The notes below the pieces were generated by a model, which had not been told where the DNA came from, did no database searches, and was given only the letters and a program-made list of their open reading frames with translations. The translations under genes were made by a program, and so were the position numbers. 64,000 nt of DNA from Streptomyces europaeiscabiei (GTDB taxonomy: Bacteria; Actinomycetota; Actinomycetes; Streptomycetales; Streptomycetaceae), in NCBI RefSeq assembly GCF_036346855.1, contig NZ_CP107841.1, forward strand, positions 5,522,001 through 5,586,000. Reading direction: 5' to 3'. Of the stretch, positions 53,085 to 62,269 are shown in pieces; the stretch's first letter is position 1; the number at the start of each line of letters is the position of its first letter.

Positions 53085-54146
53085 ATGACGAAATGGCATA
53101 TCGCCTCCATGGCATGTATCGCGGCACTCATCGGGGTGGGGCTCGGGGCCGCCCCGCAGGCTGTCGCCCACCACCGGACCCATGTGGTCTTTCCGGGGCA
53201 GTCGATCCAGAAGGCGGTGAACGCCGCCGCGGCGGGGGACACCGTCCTCGTGACCTCCGGCAAGTTCCGCGAGAGCGTCAGGGTGAGCACACCCGGGATC
53301 ACCCTGCGCGGCATGGGCCGCGGCACGGTCGTCTCACCCCCCGCGAAGAAGGCCGCCGGCGGCTGTGCCGACGGCAACGGCATCTGCGTGATCGGGACCA
53401 AGGACAGCAAGGTCGAGGACGTCACCGTCGCCGCCCTGACCGTCACCGGGTTCACCGGGTCCGGAGTGTTCGCCCAGGACACCGACGGGCTGACCGTGCG
53501 GCACGTGACCGCGGTGAAGAACGGCGTGTGGGGCATCGCCCAGGAGCGTTCGGTGCGCGGCGTGTTCCGGAAGAACACCGCCCGGGACAACGGCGACGCG
53601 GGCCTGTTCCTCGCGAACACCATCAAGGCCGAGCAGGGCGCCACCGACAGCGGCGGGACCGTGGTCGCGCACAACCGCCTGGAGGGCAACCGGATCGGCC
53701 TCACCGTCCGGCGGCTGCGCAACCTCACCGTGGCGGACAACCACCTCACCGGCAACTGCGCGGGCGTCTTCGTCGTGGGCGACGAGAACAAGCCGAGGGC
53801 CGGCGCGCTGACCGTGCGCGACAACCTCATCGACCGGAACAACAAGTCCTGCCCGAAGACCGCGCGGCTGGACGCCCTGCAGGGCATCGGCATCGTGCTG
53901 ACCGGTACCGAGGACACCCTCGTCACCCGGAACCGGATCCTGGGGAACGTCGGCGCCTCCCCGCTGTCGGGCGGCATCGTCGTCTGGAAGAGCTTCGTGG
54001 GCACCACCAGTCAGCGGAACCGGATCACCGACAACCTGCTGGAGGCCAACTCCCCGGCGGACATCGTCAACACGGACACCGCCGGCAAGGGCAACACCTT
54101 CACGGGCAACACCTGCCGGGCGTCCAAGCCCGCGGGACTGTGCTGA
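53085..54146 (+). CDS. secreted right-handed parallel beta-helix protein
   Basis: The product is about 353 residues: signal peptide (1-28) and then a run of about ten beta-helix coils (for example GITLRGMGRGTVV, NLTVADNHLTGN, DTLVTRNRILGN), as in NosD/pectate-lyase-like proteins. No lyase catalytic residues can be assigned. Three cysteines are present towards the ends. ATG 53085 has only a weak GCGGAA upstream; TTG 53076 is another candidate. It lies 41 bases before the O-methyltransferase gene on the same strand, so the two are probably co-transcribed, although their functions look unrelated. Confidence 0.8.
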   Translation: MTKWHIASMACIAALIGVGLGAAPQAVAHHRTHVVFPGQSIQKAVNAAAAGDTVLVTSGKFRESVRVSTPGITLRGMGRGTVVSPPAKKAAGGCADGNGICVIGTKDSKVEDVTVAALTVTGFTGSGVFAQDTDGLTVRHVTAVKNGVWGIAQERSVRGVFRKNTARDNGDAGLFLANTIKAEQGATDSGGTVVAHNRLEGNRIGLTVRRLRNLTVADNHLTGNCAGVFVVGDENKPRAGALTVRDNLIDRNNKSCPKTARLDALQGIGIVLTGTEDTLVTRNRILGNVGASPLSGGIVVWKSFVGTTSQRNRITDNLLEANSPADIVNTDTAGKGNTFTGNTCRASKPAGLC

Positions 54147-54187
54147 CCGGCCCGGTCGCTCATGAACTCGAAGAAGAAGGGCGTCAC

Positions 54188-55294
54188 ATGACGACCGCTC
54201 AGACCGGACGGACGGCACAGCCACCACCCACCGCTCCGACCTCACGGACCCAGGCCGCGCACACGGCCCAGGGCGCCCAGGCATCACCTCCGCCCCCCAT
54301 GCGGTTCAGGGAACTCGTGTTCGGCGCGGCCTGTGCCGCCGCCCTGCGCGCGGCCGCCCGGCTGGGGGTCGCCGACGCCCTCGACGACACTCCGCAGACC
54401 GTGGAGAACCTCGCGGCGGCGGTGAAGGCCGAACCGAAGCCGCTGCGACGGCTGTTGCGGGCCCTGTCCTGCTACGGCGTCTTCACCGAACGGCCGGACG
54501 GGACGTTCGCGCACACCGACATGTCCCGGCTGCTGCGCGAGGACGACCCGCACAGCCTGCGCGCCATCGCCCTGTGGTGCACCGAACCGTGGACCTGGGA
54601 CGCCTGGCCGAAGCTGGACGAGGCGGTGCGCTCCGGCCACAACGTCGTCGAGGAGCTGTACGGCAAGGAGTTCTTCGTCTACCTCAACGAGGACGCCCCG
54701 GAGTCGGCCGACGTCTTCAACCGAGCCATGACGACCTCCAGTGTGCAGTCCGCGCGGGACGTCGCCGAGCTTCTCGACCTGTCGGGGAGTTCGTCCGTCG
54801 CCGACATCGGCGGCGGCCAGGGGCACGTGGTGGCGAGCCTGTTGGAGAAGCACCCGTCGCTGCACGGCACCCTGCTCGACCTGCCGCGCGTGGTGGAGAA
54901 CGCCGACCCGCGGCTGCGTCCGGGCGGCGCGCTCGCAGACCGGATGCGCGTCGTCCCCGGCGACTGCCGCGAGGCCGTCCCGGTCCGGGCCGATGTGTAC
55001 GTCATCAAGAACATCCTGGAGTGGGACGACGACAGCACGGCCCGGCTGCTGCGCAACGTCATCGGGGCGGGCGGCCCCGGGACACGGGTCGTGGTCATCG
55101 AGAACCTCGTCGACGACTCGCCCTCGATGCGGTTCAGCACCGCCATGGACCTGCTGCTGCTCCTGAACGTCGGAGGGGCCAAGCACACCACCGAGAGCAT
55201 GACCCGCAGGCTGACGGACGCGGGGCTGGTGATCGACGACGTGCGGCCGGTCAACGCCTATCTGCACGCCTTCGACTGCCACGTGCCCGGCTGA
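54188..55294 (+). CDS. SAM-dependent O-methyltransferase (TcmN/TcmO type)
   Basis: The product is 368 residues. A Pro/Thr-rich N-terminus (1-37) precedes a winged-helix dimerisation domain (about 40-130) and a class I methyltransferase domain with the SAM motif VADIGGGQGHVVASLL, LLDLPRVVENA and IKNILEWDDD. This is the family that methylates hydroxyl groups on aromatic polyketides. The gene is convergent with the whiE-like operon, separated by a terminator, so a role in modifying the pigment is likely but not proven. The start is ATG 54188 with GAAGAAGGG upstream. Confidence 0.88.
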   Translation: MTTAQTGRTAQPPPTAPTSRTQAAHTAQGAQASPPPPMRFRELVFGAACAAALRAAARLGVADALDDTPQTVENLAAAVKAEPKPLRRLLRALSCYGVFTERPDGTFAHTDMSRLLREDDPHSLRAIALWCTEPWTWDAWPKLDEAVRSGHNVVEELYGKEFFVYLNEDAPESADVFNRAMTTSSVQSARDVAELLDLSGSSSVADIGGGQGHVVASLLEKHPSLHGTLLDLPRVVENADPRLRPGGALADRMRVVPGDCREAVPVRADVYVIKNILEWDDDSTARLLRNVIGAGGPGTRVVVIENLVDDSPSMRFSTAMDLLLLLNVGGAKHTTESMTRRLTDAGLVIDDVRPVNAYLHAFDCHVPG

Positions 55295-55301
55295 TCGCAC
55301 A

Positions 55302-55338
55302 GGCCGCCGGGCACGTGGTCCTCACGTGCCCGGCGGCC
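55302..55338. terminator. bidirectional terminator at the end of the pigment operon
   Basis: A perfect 16-bp stem GGCCGCCGGGCACGTG with a 5-nt loop lies between the convergent methyltransferase and the last cyclase gene. Confidence 0.88.
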
Positions 55339-55348
55339 GGCGGCGGGT

Positions 55349-55681
55349 TCAGGAGCGGCCGTCCCGCTCCCACCGGTAGAAGCAGTTCGCCATCGCGTCC
55401 TTCGGCGAACGCCAGGTCGCCGGGTCGTACGCGGTGACGTACGCCGACAGCCGTTCGCTGATGCCCCGGAACTCCGGGTGACCGGCCAGCTTCGTGATGG
55501 CAGGGGTGGGGTCCCGCTCGGACTCGACGAGGTGGAGGTACACGTCGTCGAACTGGAAGAGGCTGCGCCGGGACACCCCGATGAGGTGCGGCAGCTCCCC
55601 TCGGTCGGACTCCTCGAAGATCTTGGCGATGTCGGGGGCGGCGCCCGGGGCCATCCGGGCGACGATCAGGGACTGGTGCAT
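55349..55681 (-). CDS. whiE-ORFVII: TcmI-family polyketide cyclase (WhiE ORFVII-like)
   Basis: The product is 110 residues, the usual size of TcmI-type cyclases. It has the ferredoxin-like pattern SLIVARMAPGAAPDIAKIFEESD, then SRRSLFQFDDVYLHLVES and PATWRSPKDAMANCFYRWE. Such enzymes set the late ring closure of aromatic polyketides. It is the last gene of the operon, 34 bases after the aromatase/cyclase gene. Numbering follows the S. coelicolor whiE order, with which the gene order agrees. Confidence 0.9.
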   Translation of the reverse strand: MHQSLIVARMAPGAAPDIAKIFEESDRGELPHLIGVSRRSLFQFDDVYLHLVESERDPTPAITKLAGHPEFRGISERLSAYVTAYDPATWRSPKDAMANCFYRWERDGRS

Positions 55682-55715
55682 GAGGTGTTCTCCGTCCGGC
55701 TCGGTCGGCTGGCGC

Positions 55716-56454
<739 letters not shown>

Positions 56455-56518
56455 GCGGTTCTCCTTGGTGCGTAGGTGATGCGTTGGTGGTGCGTTGGTG
56501 GTGCCTGGTGCGGGATGG

Positions 56519-57769
56519 TCAGGAGGGATCGCCGGTGCCGAGCCGGAGCACCAGCGCCGAGTTCGACCCCATGAGTCCCCGGCTGAGGACCAGTGCCGTG
56601 CGCGGCTCGGCGGCACGGGCGCCGACGGTGACGAGGTCGAGGTCGTGGCAGACGTCGAAGACGTTGGGGGTGGGCGGGATCACGCCGTGCTCCATCGCGA
56701 GCACCGCCGCCGCGACGTCCAGTACGGCCGCCGCGCCGTTGCCCCGGCCGATGGCTGTCTTCGGCGCGGTGACGGGGACGCGGGTGCCGTGCGCGCCGAG
56801 GGCGTCCGCGATCGCCTGCGCCTCGGCGCGGTCCGCCGCCTGTACGCCGAGGGCGTCGGCGAAGACCACGTCGATCTCCTCGGGGGCGCAGCCGGCCTCG
56901 TCCAGGGCGACCCGGATCGCCTCGGCGAGTCCGGCCCGGGACTCCTCCCAGCGGGAGGCGCCGGTGAACGTCGCCCCGTGGCCCGCCAGGAGGGCCCGTA
57001 CGGGCGCGCCCCGTTCCCGGGCCTCGGCCTCGGCCTCCACGACCAGCATGGCGCCGCCCTCGGCGGGCACGAATCCGCAGGCCGTGGCGGTGAACGGACG
57101 GTAGGCGCGGTCCGGGTCGGCGACGGTGCTCAGCTCCTCGTAACCGAGCTGGCAGACCACCGAGTAGGGGGCGAGCGGCGCCTCGGTCGCGCCGGCCACC
57201 ATCACGTCGGTGCCGCGCCGCACGGCCCGCGCCGCGTGCGCCAGGGCGTCCAGGCCGCCGGCCTCGTCGGAGGCGATGACCCCGCAGGGGCCCTTGAAGC
57301 CGCGGCGGATGGAGATCTGGCCGGTGGTCGCGGCGTAGAACCAGGCGATGGACTGGTAGGGCCCCACGAAGCGGCTGCCCTTGGACCACAGTTGCTGCAG
57401 CTCCCGCTGCCCGAACTCGCCGCCGCCGGAGCCGGCCGCGGTGACCACGCCCACGGAGAACGGCGCGGCGTCGGTCTCGGGCCGGTCGAGGCGGGCGTCG
57501 TCGAGCGCCTGGTCGGCGGCGGCCATCGCGAAGTGCGTGAAGCGGTCGGTCTGGACGAGGTAGCGCTCCTCGACCGCCGACGGCGGGTCGAAGTTCCGGA
57601 CCTCGCCGGCCACCCGCAGCGGCAGGTGCTCGCAGCCCTCACGGGTGACCCGGTCCAGGACGCTGATGCCCTCCCTGGTGGACTTCCAGAACGTCTCGGT
57701 GCTGGTTCCGTTGGGCGCGACCACGCCGATTCCGGTGACGGCCGCGCGCCGAGGACGCCGTTCGCTCAT
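56519..57769 (-). CDS. whiE-ORFIV: chain length factor, KS-beta (WhiE ORFIV-like)
   Basis: The product is 416 residues with the ketosynthase fold but without the catalytic Cys, as expected for KS-beta. At the position where most chain length factors carry Gln in a VxxQAGG motif, this protein reads ASDEAGG, giving Glu169. The Gln has been linked to malonyl-ACP decarboxylation at chain start, so the change may alter priming, although Glu may occur among spore-pigment factors. It pairs with KS-alpha and sets chain length; whiE systems make long (about C24) chains. Its ATG overlaps the KS-alpha stop (ATGA). Confidence 0.93.
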   Translation of the reverse strand: MSERRPRRAAVTGIGVVAPNGTSTETFWKSTREGISVLDRVTREGCEHLPLRVAGEVRNFDPPSAVEERYLVQTDRFTHFAMAAADQALDDARLDRPETDAAPFSVGVVTAAGSGGGEFGQRELQQLWSKGSRFVGPYQSIAWFYAATTGQISIRRGFKGPCGVIASDEAGGLDALAHAARAVRRGTDVMVAGATEAPLAPYSVVCQLGYEELSTVADPDRAYRPFTATACGFVPAEGGAMLVVEAEAEARERGAPVRALLAGHGATFTGASRWEESRAGLAEAIRVALDEAGCAPEEIDVVFADALGVQAADRAEAQAIADALGAHGTRVPVTAPKTAIGRGNGAAAVLDVAAAVLAMEHGVIPPTPNVFDVCHDLDLVTVGARAAEPRTALVLSRGLMGSNSALVLRLGTGDPS

Positions 57770-59037
57770 CGTGTCCTCTCCTCCCTCGGCAGGCTCAGGA
57801 CCACCGCGGACTGGAACCCGCCGAACCCGCTGCCCACGGAGAGCACATTGGTCAGCCGCCGCTCGCGGGCGACGCGCGGGACGTAGTCCAGGTCGCACTC
57901 GGGGTCCGGGGTCTCGTAGTTCGCGGTGGGCGGGACGACCTGGTGGGCCAGGGCCAGGGCACAGGCGACGACCTCGATCGCGCCGATCGCGCCCAGGGAG
58001 TGGCCCACCATGGACTTGATGGAGCTCATGGGTGTGTCGTAGGCGTGCGCGCCGAGCGTCCGTTTGACGGCGGCGGTCTCGTGCCGGTCGTTCTGCTTGG
58101 TGCCCGACCCGTGCGCGTTGACGTAGTCGACGGCCGTGCGGTCGATCCGGGCGTGGTCGAGGGCGTCCTCGATGGCCCGTGCCATCTCCAGGCCCTCGGT
58201 GGTCAGACCGGTCATGTGGTAGGCGTTGCCGAAGGTGGCGTAGCCGCCGATCTCGCAGTACACATGGGCGCCGCGGGCCCGGGCGTGTTCCAGCTCCTCC
58301 AGGACGAGTACGGCGCCGCCCTCGCCCATGACGAACCCGTTGCGGTTGGCGTCGAAGGGGCGGGAGGCGTGGGCCGGGTCGTCGTTGTCGGGGGAGGTGG
58401 CCTTGATCGCGTCGAAGCAGGCCATGGTGATCGGGGAGATCGGCGAGTCCGAGGCGCCGGCTATGCAGATGTCGGCCCGGCCCTCCTCGATCGTGTGGAA
58501 GGCGTACCCGACGGCGTCGAGCCCCGAGGTGCAGCCGGTGGAGACGGTCTGCACCGGCCCGCGGGCCTCGAAGCGTTCGGCGACCGTAGAGGCGAGGGTG
58601 CTGGGCGCGAACGCCCGGTGCAGATGCGGCCCGGCCTCCCGGTGGTCCACGTCCCAGCGCTGCCCGCGGTGGCTGACCAGGACGTAGTCGTGCTCCAGCC
58701 GGGTGGTGCCACCGACCGCCGTGCCCAGGGAGACACCGACCCGCCAGGGGTTCTCCGAGGCGAGGTCGAGGCCGGAGTCCAGGATCGCCTCCTCACCGGC
58801 CACCAGGGCGAACTGGATGTACCGGTCGCAGCGGGCGACCTGCTCCGCGTCCAGTCCGTGGGCCGCCGGGTCGAAGTCGCACTCGGCGGCGATCCGCGAA
58901 CGCAGCCCGGACGGGTCGAAGAAGGTGATGCCGCGTGTCGCCGTACGACCGTCGGCCAGCAGGTTCCAGAACGCCGGGACACCGATGCCGCCCGGAGCGA
59001 CGATGCCTATGCCGGTGACCGCCACGCGCCTGGTCAT
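57766..59037 (-). CDS. whiE-ORFIII: ketosynthase KS-alpha (WhiE ORFIII-like)
   Basis: The product is 423 residues. The nucleophile Cys169 sits in [13 protein letters not shown], with histidines in [11 protein letters not shown] and [12 protein letters not shown], the complete decarboxylative condensation triad. It forms a heterodimer with the KS-beta encoded next. Its ATG overlaps the cupin stop and its own stop overlaps the KS-beta start, so the three are translated as a coupled unit, which would hold stoichiometry. Confidence 0.96.
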   Translation of the reverse strand: MTRRVAVTGIGIVAPGGIGVPAFWNLLADGRTATRGITFFDPSGLRSRIAAECDFDPAAHGLDAEQVARCDRYIQFALVAGEEAILDSGLDLASENPWRVGVSLGTAVGGTTRLEHDYVLVSHRGQRWDVDHREAGPHLHRAFAPSTLASTVAERFEARGPVQTVSTGCTSGLDAVGYAFHTIEEGRADICIAGASDSPISPITMACFDAIKATSPDNDDPAHASRPFDANRNGFVMGEGGAVLVLEELEHARARGAHVYCEIGGYATFGNAYHMTGLTTEGLEMARAIEDALDHARIDRTAVDYVNAHGSGTKQNDRHETAAVKRTLGAHAYDTPMSSIKSMVGHSLGAIGAIEVVACALALAHQVVPPTANYETPDPECDLDYVPRVARERRLTNVLSVGSGFGGFQSAVVLSLPREERTR

Positions 59038-59495
59038 GAGCGGACCTGAGGCCGTTCGGCCGCCCGTCCCGCACCCGAGTGGGCCGCCTCCACCGGGATC
59101 GGTACGCCGTTCGCGTCCTCGGTGTCGACATGGCCGAGCGGCGGGCTCGGGGCCAGCGGACCGAGGTGGAAGACCATGCGGGCCTCCACCTTGCCGACGT
59201 TGCGGAAGCGGTGGCGCATGTGGGCGGGGATCAGCAGCCCCTGCTCGGGCCGCAGCTCGTGCGGCTCGCCGTCCAGGTCGACCTCCAGCTGGCCGCAGAC
59301 GACGTAGATGAACTCCTCGGAGTACGGGTGGTAGTGCTCGGCGATGCGGTCGCCGGGCGGCACGATGGCGACGCCCATGAAACCGCTGGTGGAGCCGACT
59401 GTGGTGGGGGTGAGCATGGCGCGCAGGTCGCCGCCGCGCCGGGTGTTGGGCTCGACCTCGCTGACATCCACGATGCCGGGATGGCGATTGATCAC
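59034..59495 (-). CDS. whiE-ORFII: cupin-domain protein (WhiE ORFII-like)
   Basis: The product is 153 residues. The cupin motif 1 is clear, with [19 protein letters not shown], and motif 2 includes [11 protein letters not shown], giving probable His/Glu metal ligands. Cupins of this type lie next to spore-pigment KS genes, perhaps assisting cyclisation or oxidation. GTG 59495 is chosen for GGAGG eight bases upstream; the in-frame codons further up lack such a site. Confidence 0.87.
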   Translation of the reverse strand: MINRHPGIVDVSEVEPNTRRGGDLRAMLTPTTVGSTSGFMGVAIVPPGDRIAEHYHPYSEEFIYVVCGQLEVDLDGEPHELRPEQGLLIPAHMRHRFRNVGKVEARMVFHLGPLAPSPPLGHVDTEDANGVPIPVEAAHSGAGRAAERPQVRS

Positions 59496-59577
59496 GACGT
59501 TCCTCCGAACATGAGCTGCATCGGACAGGTGCTGCACCGGCAGGGCGCGGGGCCGTCACGGCCCGGGTGCCGGAGGG

Positions 59578-60732
59578 TCAGGCGTCGGGCGCCCGGCGGT
59601 CGGTGACGAGTTCCATGCGGGCGACCGTGAGCAGCCGGGCGGGAGCACCGTCCTTCGGTGAACCCTTCGCGCCGAGCGCGCCGCCGTCGAGGAGCGCCGT
59701 CAGCTCGGCAGCGCGGGCACGGTCGGTGAGACCGAGCACGGGGCCGGGGTCGTTGTCGATCCCGCCGCGTACGTCGACCAGCCGCACCACGATGTCGTCG
59801 CGCTGGAAGATCGTGCTGCGCAGCACCGGCCCCTGCGGGTCGTCCGCCGCCGCCTCGTCCTGCCGGGCGAGCAACTCGGCCAGCCGCAGACCGCAGCCCT
59901 CACGGGCCGGGTAGTACAGCGCGTGCCGTACGGCGTCCGGGCTCTCCTGGCCGGCCGTCACATGGTGGACGGCGGGCAGCGCCGCGCGGGTGAAGAAGAC
60001 CCGGGCGGAGTCGGGGTCGTCGAGGTCCCGGTCCTGCTCCAGATAGGGGTTGAGGGCCTCCTCGACGGCCCGCACCTCGGGCTGCCGGGCGACGTGCCGC
60101 AGCGCGGCGAGCAGGTCGCCCCGCACCTCGACGGCGCGGACGACCCGGTTGCCGTGCATGAACAGGGAGGTGCGGCAGAGCCGGGTGGTGTCGTCGACCT
60201 TCGGTTCCGGCGCGGCGTAGTCGGCGAGGATCCTGGCGACCTTCTCCTCGCTGCCCGGCTTGACCGTGAAGGTGAGCGCGTGCCGGATGAGGCCGTCACC
60301 GATCCGGGGCGAGGTCTGGAGCCGACGCTCGCCCGACTCGGCCTGCACGGCCGGGCCGCCGGTCTCGCGGACGATGTGGAAGCGCAGCGAACGGGTGTCC
60401 CGGACGCAGTTGTGCAGCGGCTTCACCATCTGCACGTGTTCCTCGCTGTTCACCCAGGTGAGGAAGGGCGGGGCGCTCTCCCACTCACTGGTGATGAGCC
60501 ATTGGGAGGGGTTCTCGATGGACTGGCACAGCTGGTCGCTGACATGGCCGGGGACGGACGCGACCTGGTTGCACAGCTGCTCGTACGCCTCCAGGAACTG
60601 CTGCTGGGCCCCGTCGTAGACGTCCACCAGCAGGACGACACGGAGCCGGGAGCCGTCGAAGACGGACTGGGAGACCCGCTGCGACACCTGTCGCTTCAGT
60701 GTCTCCGTAAGACGTTCGGAGGTGGTGGTCAT
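59578..60732 (-). CDS. whiE-ORFI: SchA/CurD-like spore-pigment protein (WhiE ORFI-like)
   Basis: The product is 384 residues. An N-terminal ABM-like (ferredoxin-fold monooxygenase-type) domain (about 25-115, with SQWLITSEWES) precedes further ABM-like modules and the SchA/CurD-like region (about 130-370). The family is named from spore-pigment clusters sch and cur, and opens the pigment operon in S. coelicolor whiE. The exact reaction is not established. ATG 60732 has GAGGAG about 13 bases upstream and GCAGG closer by. The operon promoter should lie in 60733-60958. Confidence 0.9.
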   Translation of the reverse strand: MTTTSERLTETLKRQVSQRVSQSVFDGSRLRVVLLVDVYDGAQQQFLEAYEQLCNQVASVPGHVSDQLCQSIENPSQWLITSEWESAPPFLTWVNSEEHVQMVKPLHNCVRDTRSLRFHIVRETGGPAVQAESGERRLQTSPRIGDGLIRHALTFTVKPGSEEKVARILADYAAPEPKVDDTTRLCRTSLFMHGNRVVRAVEVRGDLLAALRHVARQPEVRAVEEALNPYLEQDRDLDDPDSARVFFTRAALPAVHHVTAGQESPDAVRHALYYPAREGCGLRLAELLARQDEAAADDPQGPVLRSTIFQRDDIVVRLVDVRGGIDNDPGPVLGLTDRARAAELTALLDGGALGAKGSPKDGAPARLLTVARMELVTDRRAPDA

Positions 60733-60912
60733 CCTGCGCACATCTCCTCGGTGGGGGGCGGGACGGACGGACGTCGGCCGGATCGGCGTGACGTCGGCGT
60801 GCCTCGATCCTGAGCCCGCCCCTTCCGGCGCGCGACTCGTATGCACTGCGCGGGTGACCGGTGCGCCGCACGGGTGACCGGCCGGGCCGCCACGCGGCGG
60901 CGGCGGCCGGTG

Positions 60913-60958
60913 ATGGCGGCCGGCGCGCCGGTCATGGCGGCCGGCGCGCCGGTCACGG
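60913..60958. repeat. 21-bp tandem repeat with embedded palindromes
   Basis: Two full copies of ATGGCGGCCGGCGCGCCGGT plus one base (60913-60933, 60934-60954), each containing the palindrome GGCGCGCC, lie directly after the stop of the small secreted protein gene and before the pigment operon start. It may act as terminator or insulator. Confidence 0.7.
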
Positions 60959-61456
60959 TCAGGCCGCGCTTCCGGCCGTCTTCTTGCGGCGCGCCGCGTA
61001 CAGACCGGTCGCGGCGACGGCCAGGACGGCGAGCCCGCCGGCGGTCACGGACGGCGAGGCGAGACCGCCACCACCGGTGTGCACCCCACCACTGGGCTTC
61101 TCGGGCTTGCCGCTCCAGGACTCCCCGCCCTGCTTGCCGCTCCAGGAGTTCTCGTCCTGCTTCGTGGCGCCGGGGCCGGTGTCCTGCTTCGCGGCGCCGG
61201 GCGCCGTGCCCTGCTCGCCGCCCTTGGTGGTCTCCGAGTCCTGCTTGCTCCAGCCGTTGTCGGTCGCGGTGGTCGGCGTGCCGCCACCCGTGGGCATGTC
61301 CCCGCGCGGCGCCTCGTGGCTGTCCTTGCCGTGTTCCTCGCTGGAGGAGGAGTCCGTGGTGTCCCAGCCTCCGGACGCGTACGCGACGCCGGGCGCGCCG
61401 AGCGTGAGGACGGCCGAAGCCGCCGCGGTGACCAGGAGCATGCGAGCAGAGCGCAT
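60959..61456 (-). CDS. secreted low-complexity protein with C-terminal membrane anchor
   Basis: The product is 165 residues: signal peptide (1-27), a hydrophilic Ser/Thr/Gly/Lys/Gln-rich middle with short repeats (AAKQD, NSWSGK, ESWSGK), a hydrophobic helix (about 137-155) and a basic tail ARRKKTAGSAA. The arrangement resembles wall- or membrane-anchored surface proteins of Streptomyces, but a sortase motif (LAXTG/LPXTG) is not present. ATG 61456 starts the signal peptide, with GGAAGGATC a few bases upstream. It lies between the pigment operon and the pigment hydroxylase gene. Confidence 0.78.
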   Translation of the reverse strand: MRSARMLLVTAAASAVLTLGAPGVAYASGGWDTTDSSSSEEHGKDSHEAPRGDMPTGGGTPTTATDNGWSKQDSETTKGGEQGTAPGAAKQDTGPGATKQDENSWSGKQGGESWSGKPEKPSGGVHTGGGGLASPSVTAGGLAVLAVAATGLYAARRKKTAGSAA

Positions 61457-61607
61457 CTGACGATCCTTCCGTCGGTGGACGGGCAGCCGACGCTTCGTCA
61501 GCTGGGGTGACCCGCCCCCGACGTGATCCACCGTCAGCCCGCTGTCTCCCCGTCACCACTCAAGACGATCACTTGGGTGAACCCGCCCGGCCCGGCAGGC
61601 GAGTTCA

Positions 61608-61818
61608 CGGCGGAGGCGACGCGGACGCAACGCGGGACGACGCGGAGGTGATGCGGGGCGACGCGGAGGTGATGCGGGACGACGCGGAGGTGATGCGGGG
61701 AGACGCGGGGCGACGCGGAGGTGATGCGGGGAGACGCGGGGCGATGCGGGGAGACGCGGGACGACGCGGAGGTGATGCGGGGCGATGCGGGGCGACGCGG
61801 GGCGACGCGGGGCGATGC
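61608..61818. repeat. complex GATGCGGGG/GACGCGGGG tandem repeat
   Basis: About 210 bases are made of variants of a 9-base unit (GATGCGGGG, GACGCGGAG, GACGCGGGG), partly arranged in higher-order 18-24-base units. There is no supported gene here. It lies upstream of the small secreted protein gene and downstream of the FAD hydroxylase. Confidence 0.85.
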
Positions 61819-61830
61819 GACCGCATGACG

Positions 61831-61870
61831 CAGCCGGCCGGCCCCGGAGTCTCCCGGAGCCGGCCGGCTG
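61831..61870 (-). terminator. strong hairpin after the FAD hydroxylase
   Basis: A perfect 12-bp stem CAGCCGGCCGGC with a 16-nt loop that can itself fold. It lies 400 bases beyond the hydroxylase stop; the intervening 61871-62269 shows no gene. Confidence 0.65.
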
Positions 61871-62269
61871 GGTGCGTCGAGGGTTTGAACTGCTCACCAA
61901 GGAGAGCGCACAAGGCCGAATTGGCTCGATCGTGTGCTCGTCCGCCGGCGGGCTTGCGGGGCCCTGGGCCGATCGAGCTGACGTGGCCGTGCGACCTGGG
62001 ACACCGGATACGGCGTCAGCGTGCGGGGCCCTGCTCCACCAGAGCGTGGTTCAGGGCCTCGCCGTCGCCTCTGGCCGTGCCCTCCTTCTGGCCAGGTCGC
62101 GCAGGACCGTGTCCATCGGCGGCCTCCGGTCGCGGGGGCGGCCCGGGCCCGGACCACGCACAGGATGCGTGTCGCCACCCGGGGCCGAGAACGCCGGGGA
62201 CCGGCTCGCCCAGGACCGTTCGGGGCGCGCGGCCGAACGGACTCACCCCTGCTCAGCCCACAGGAACGG

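Noticed and set aside
61608..61818. Possible CRISPR array
   Set aside because: The units are contiguous 9-base variants with no unique spacers of constant length, and no cas genes are nearby.
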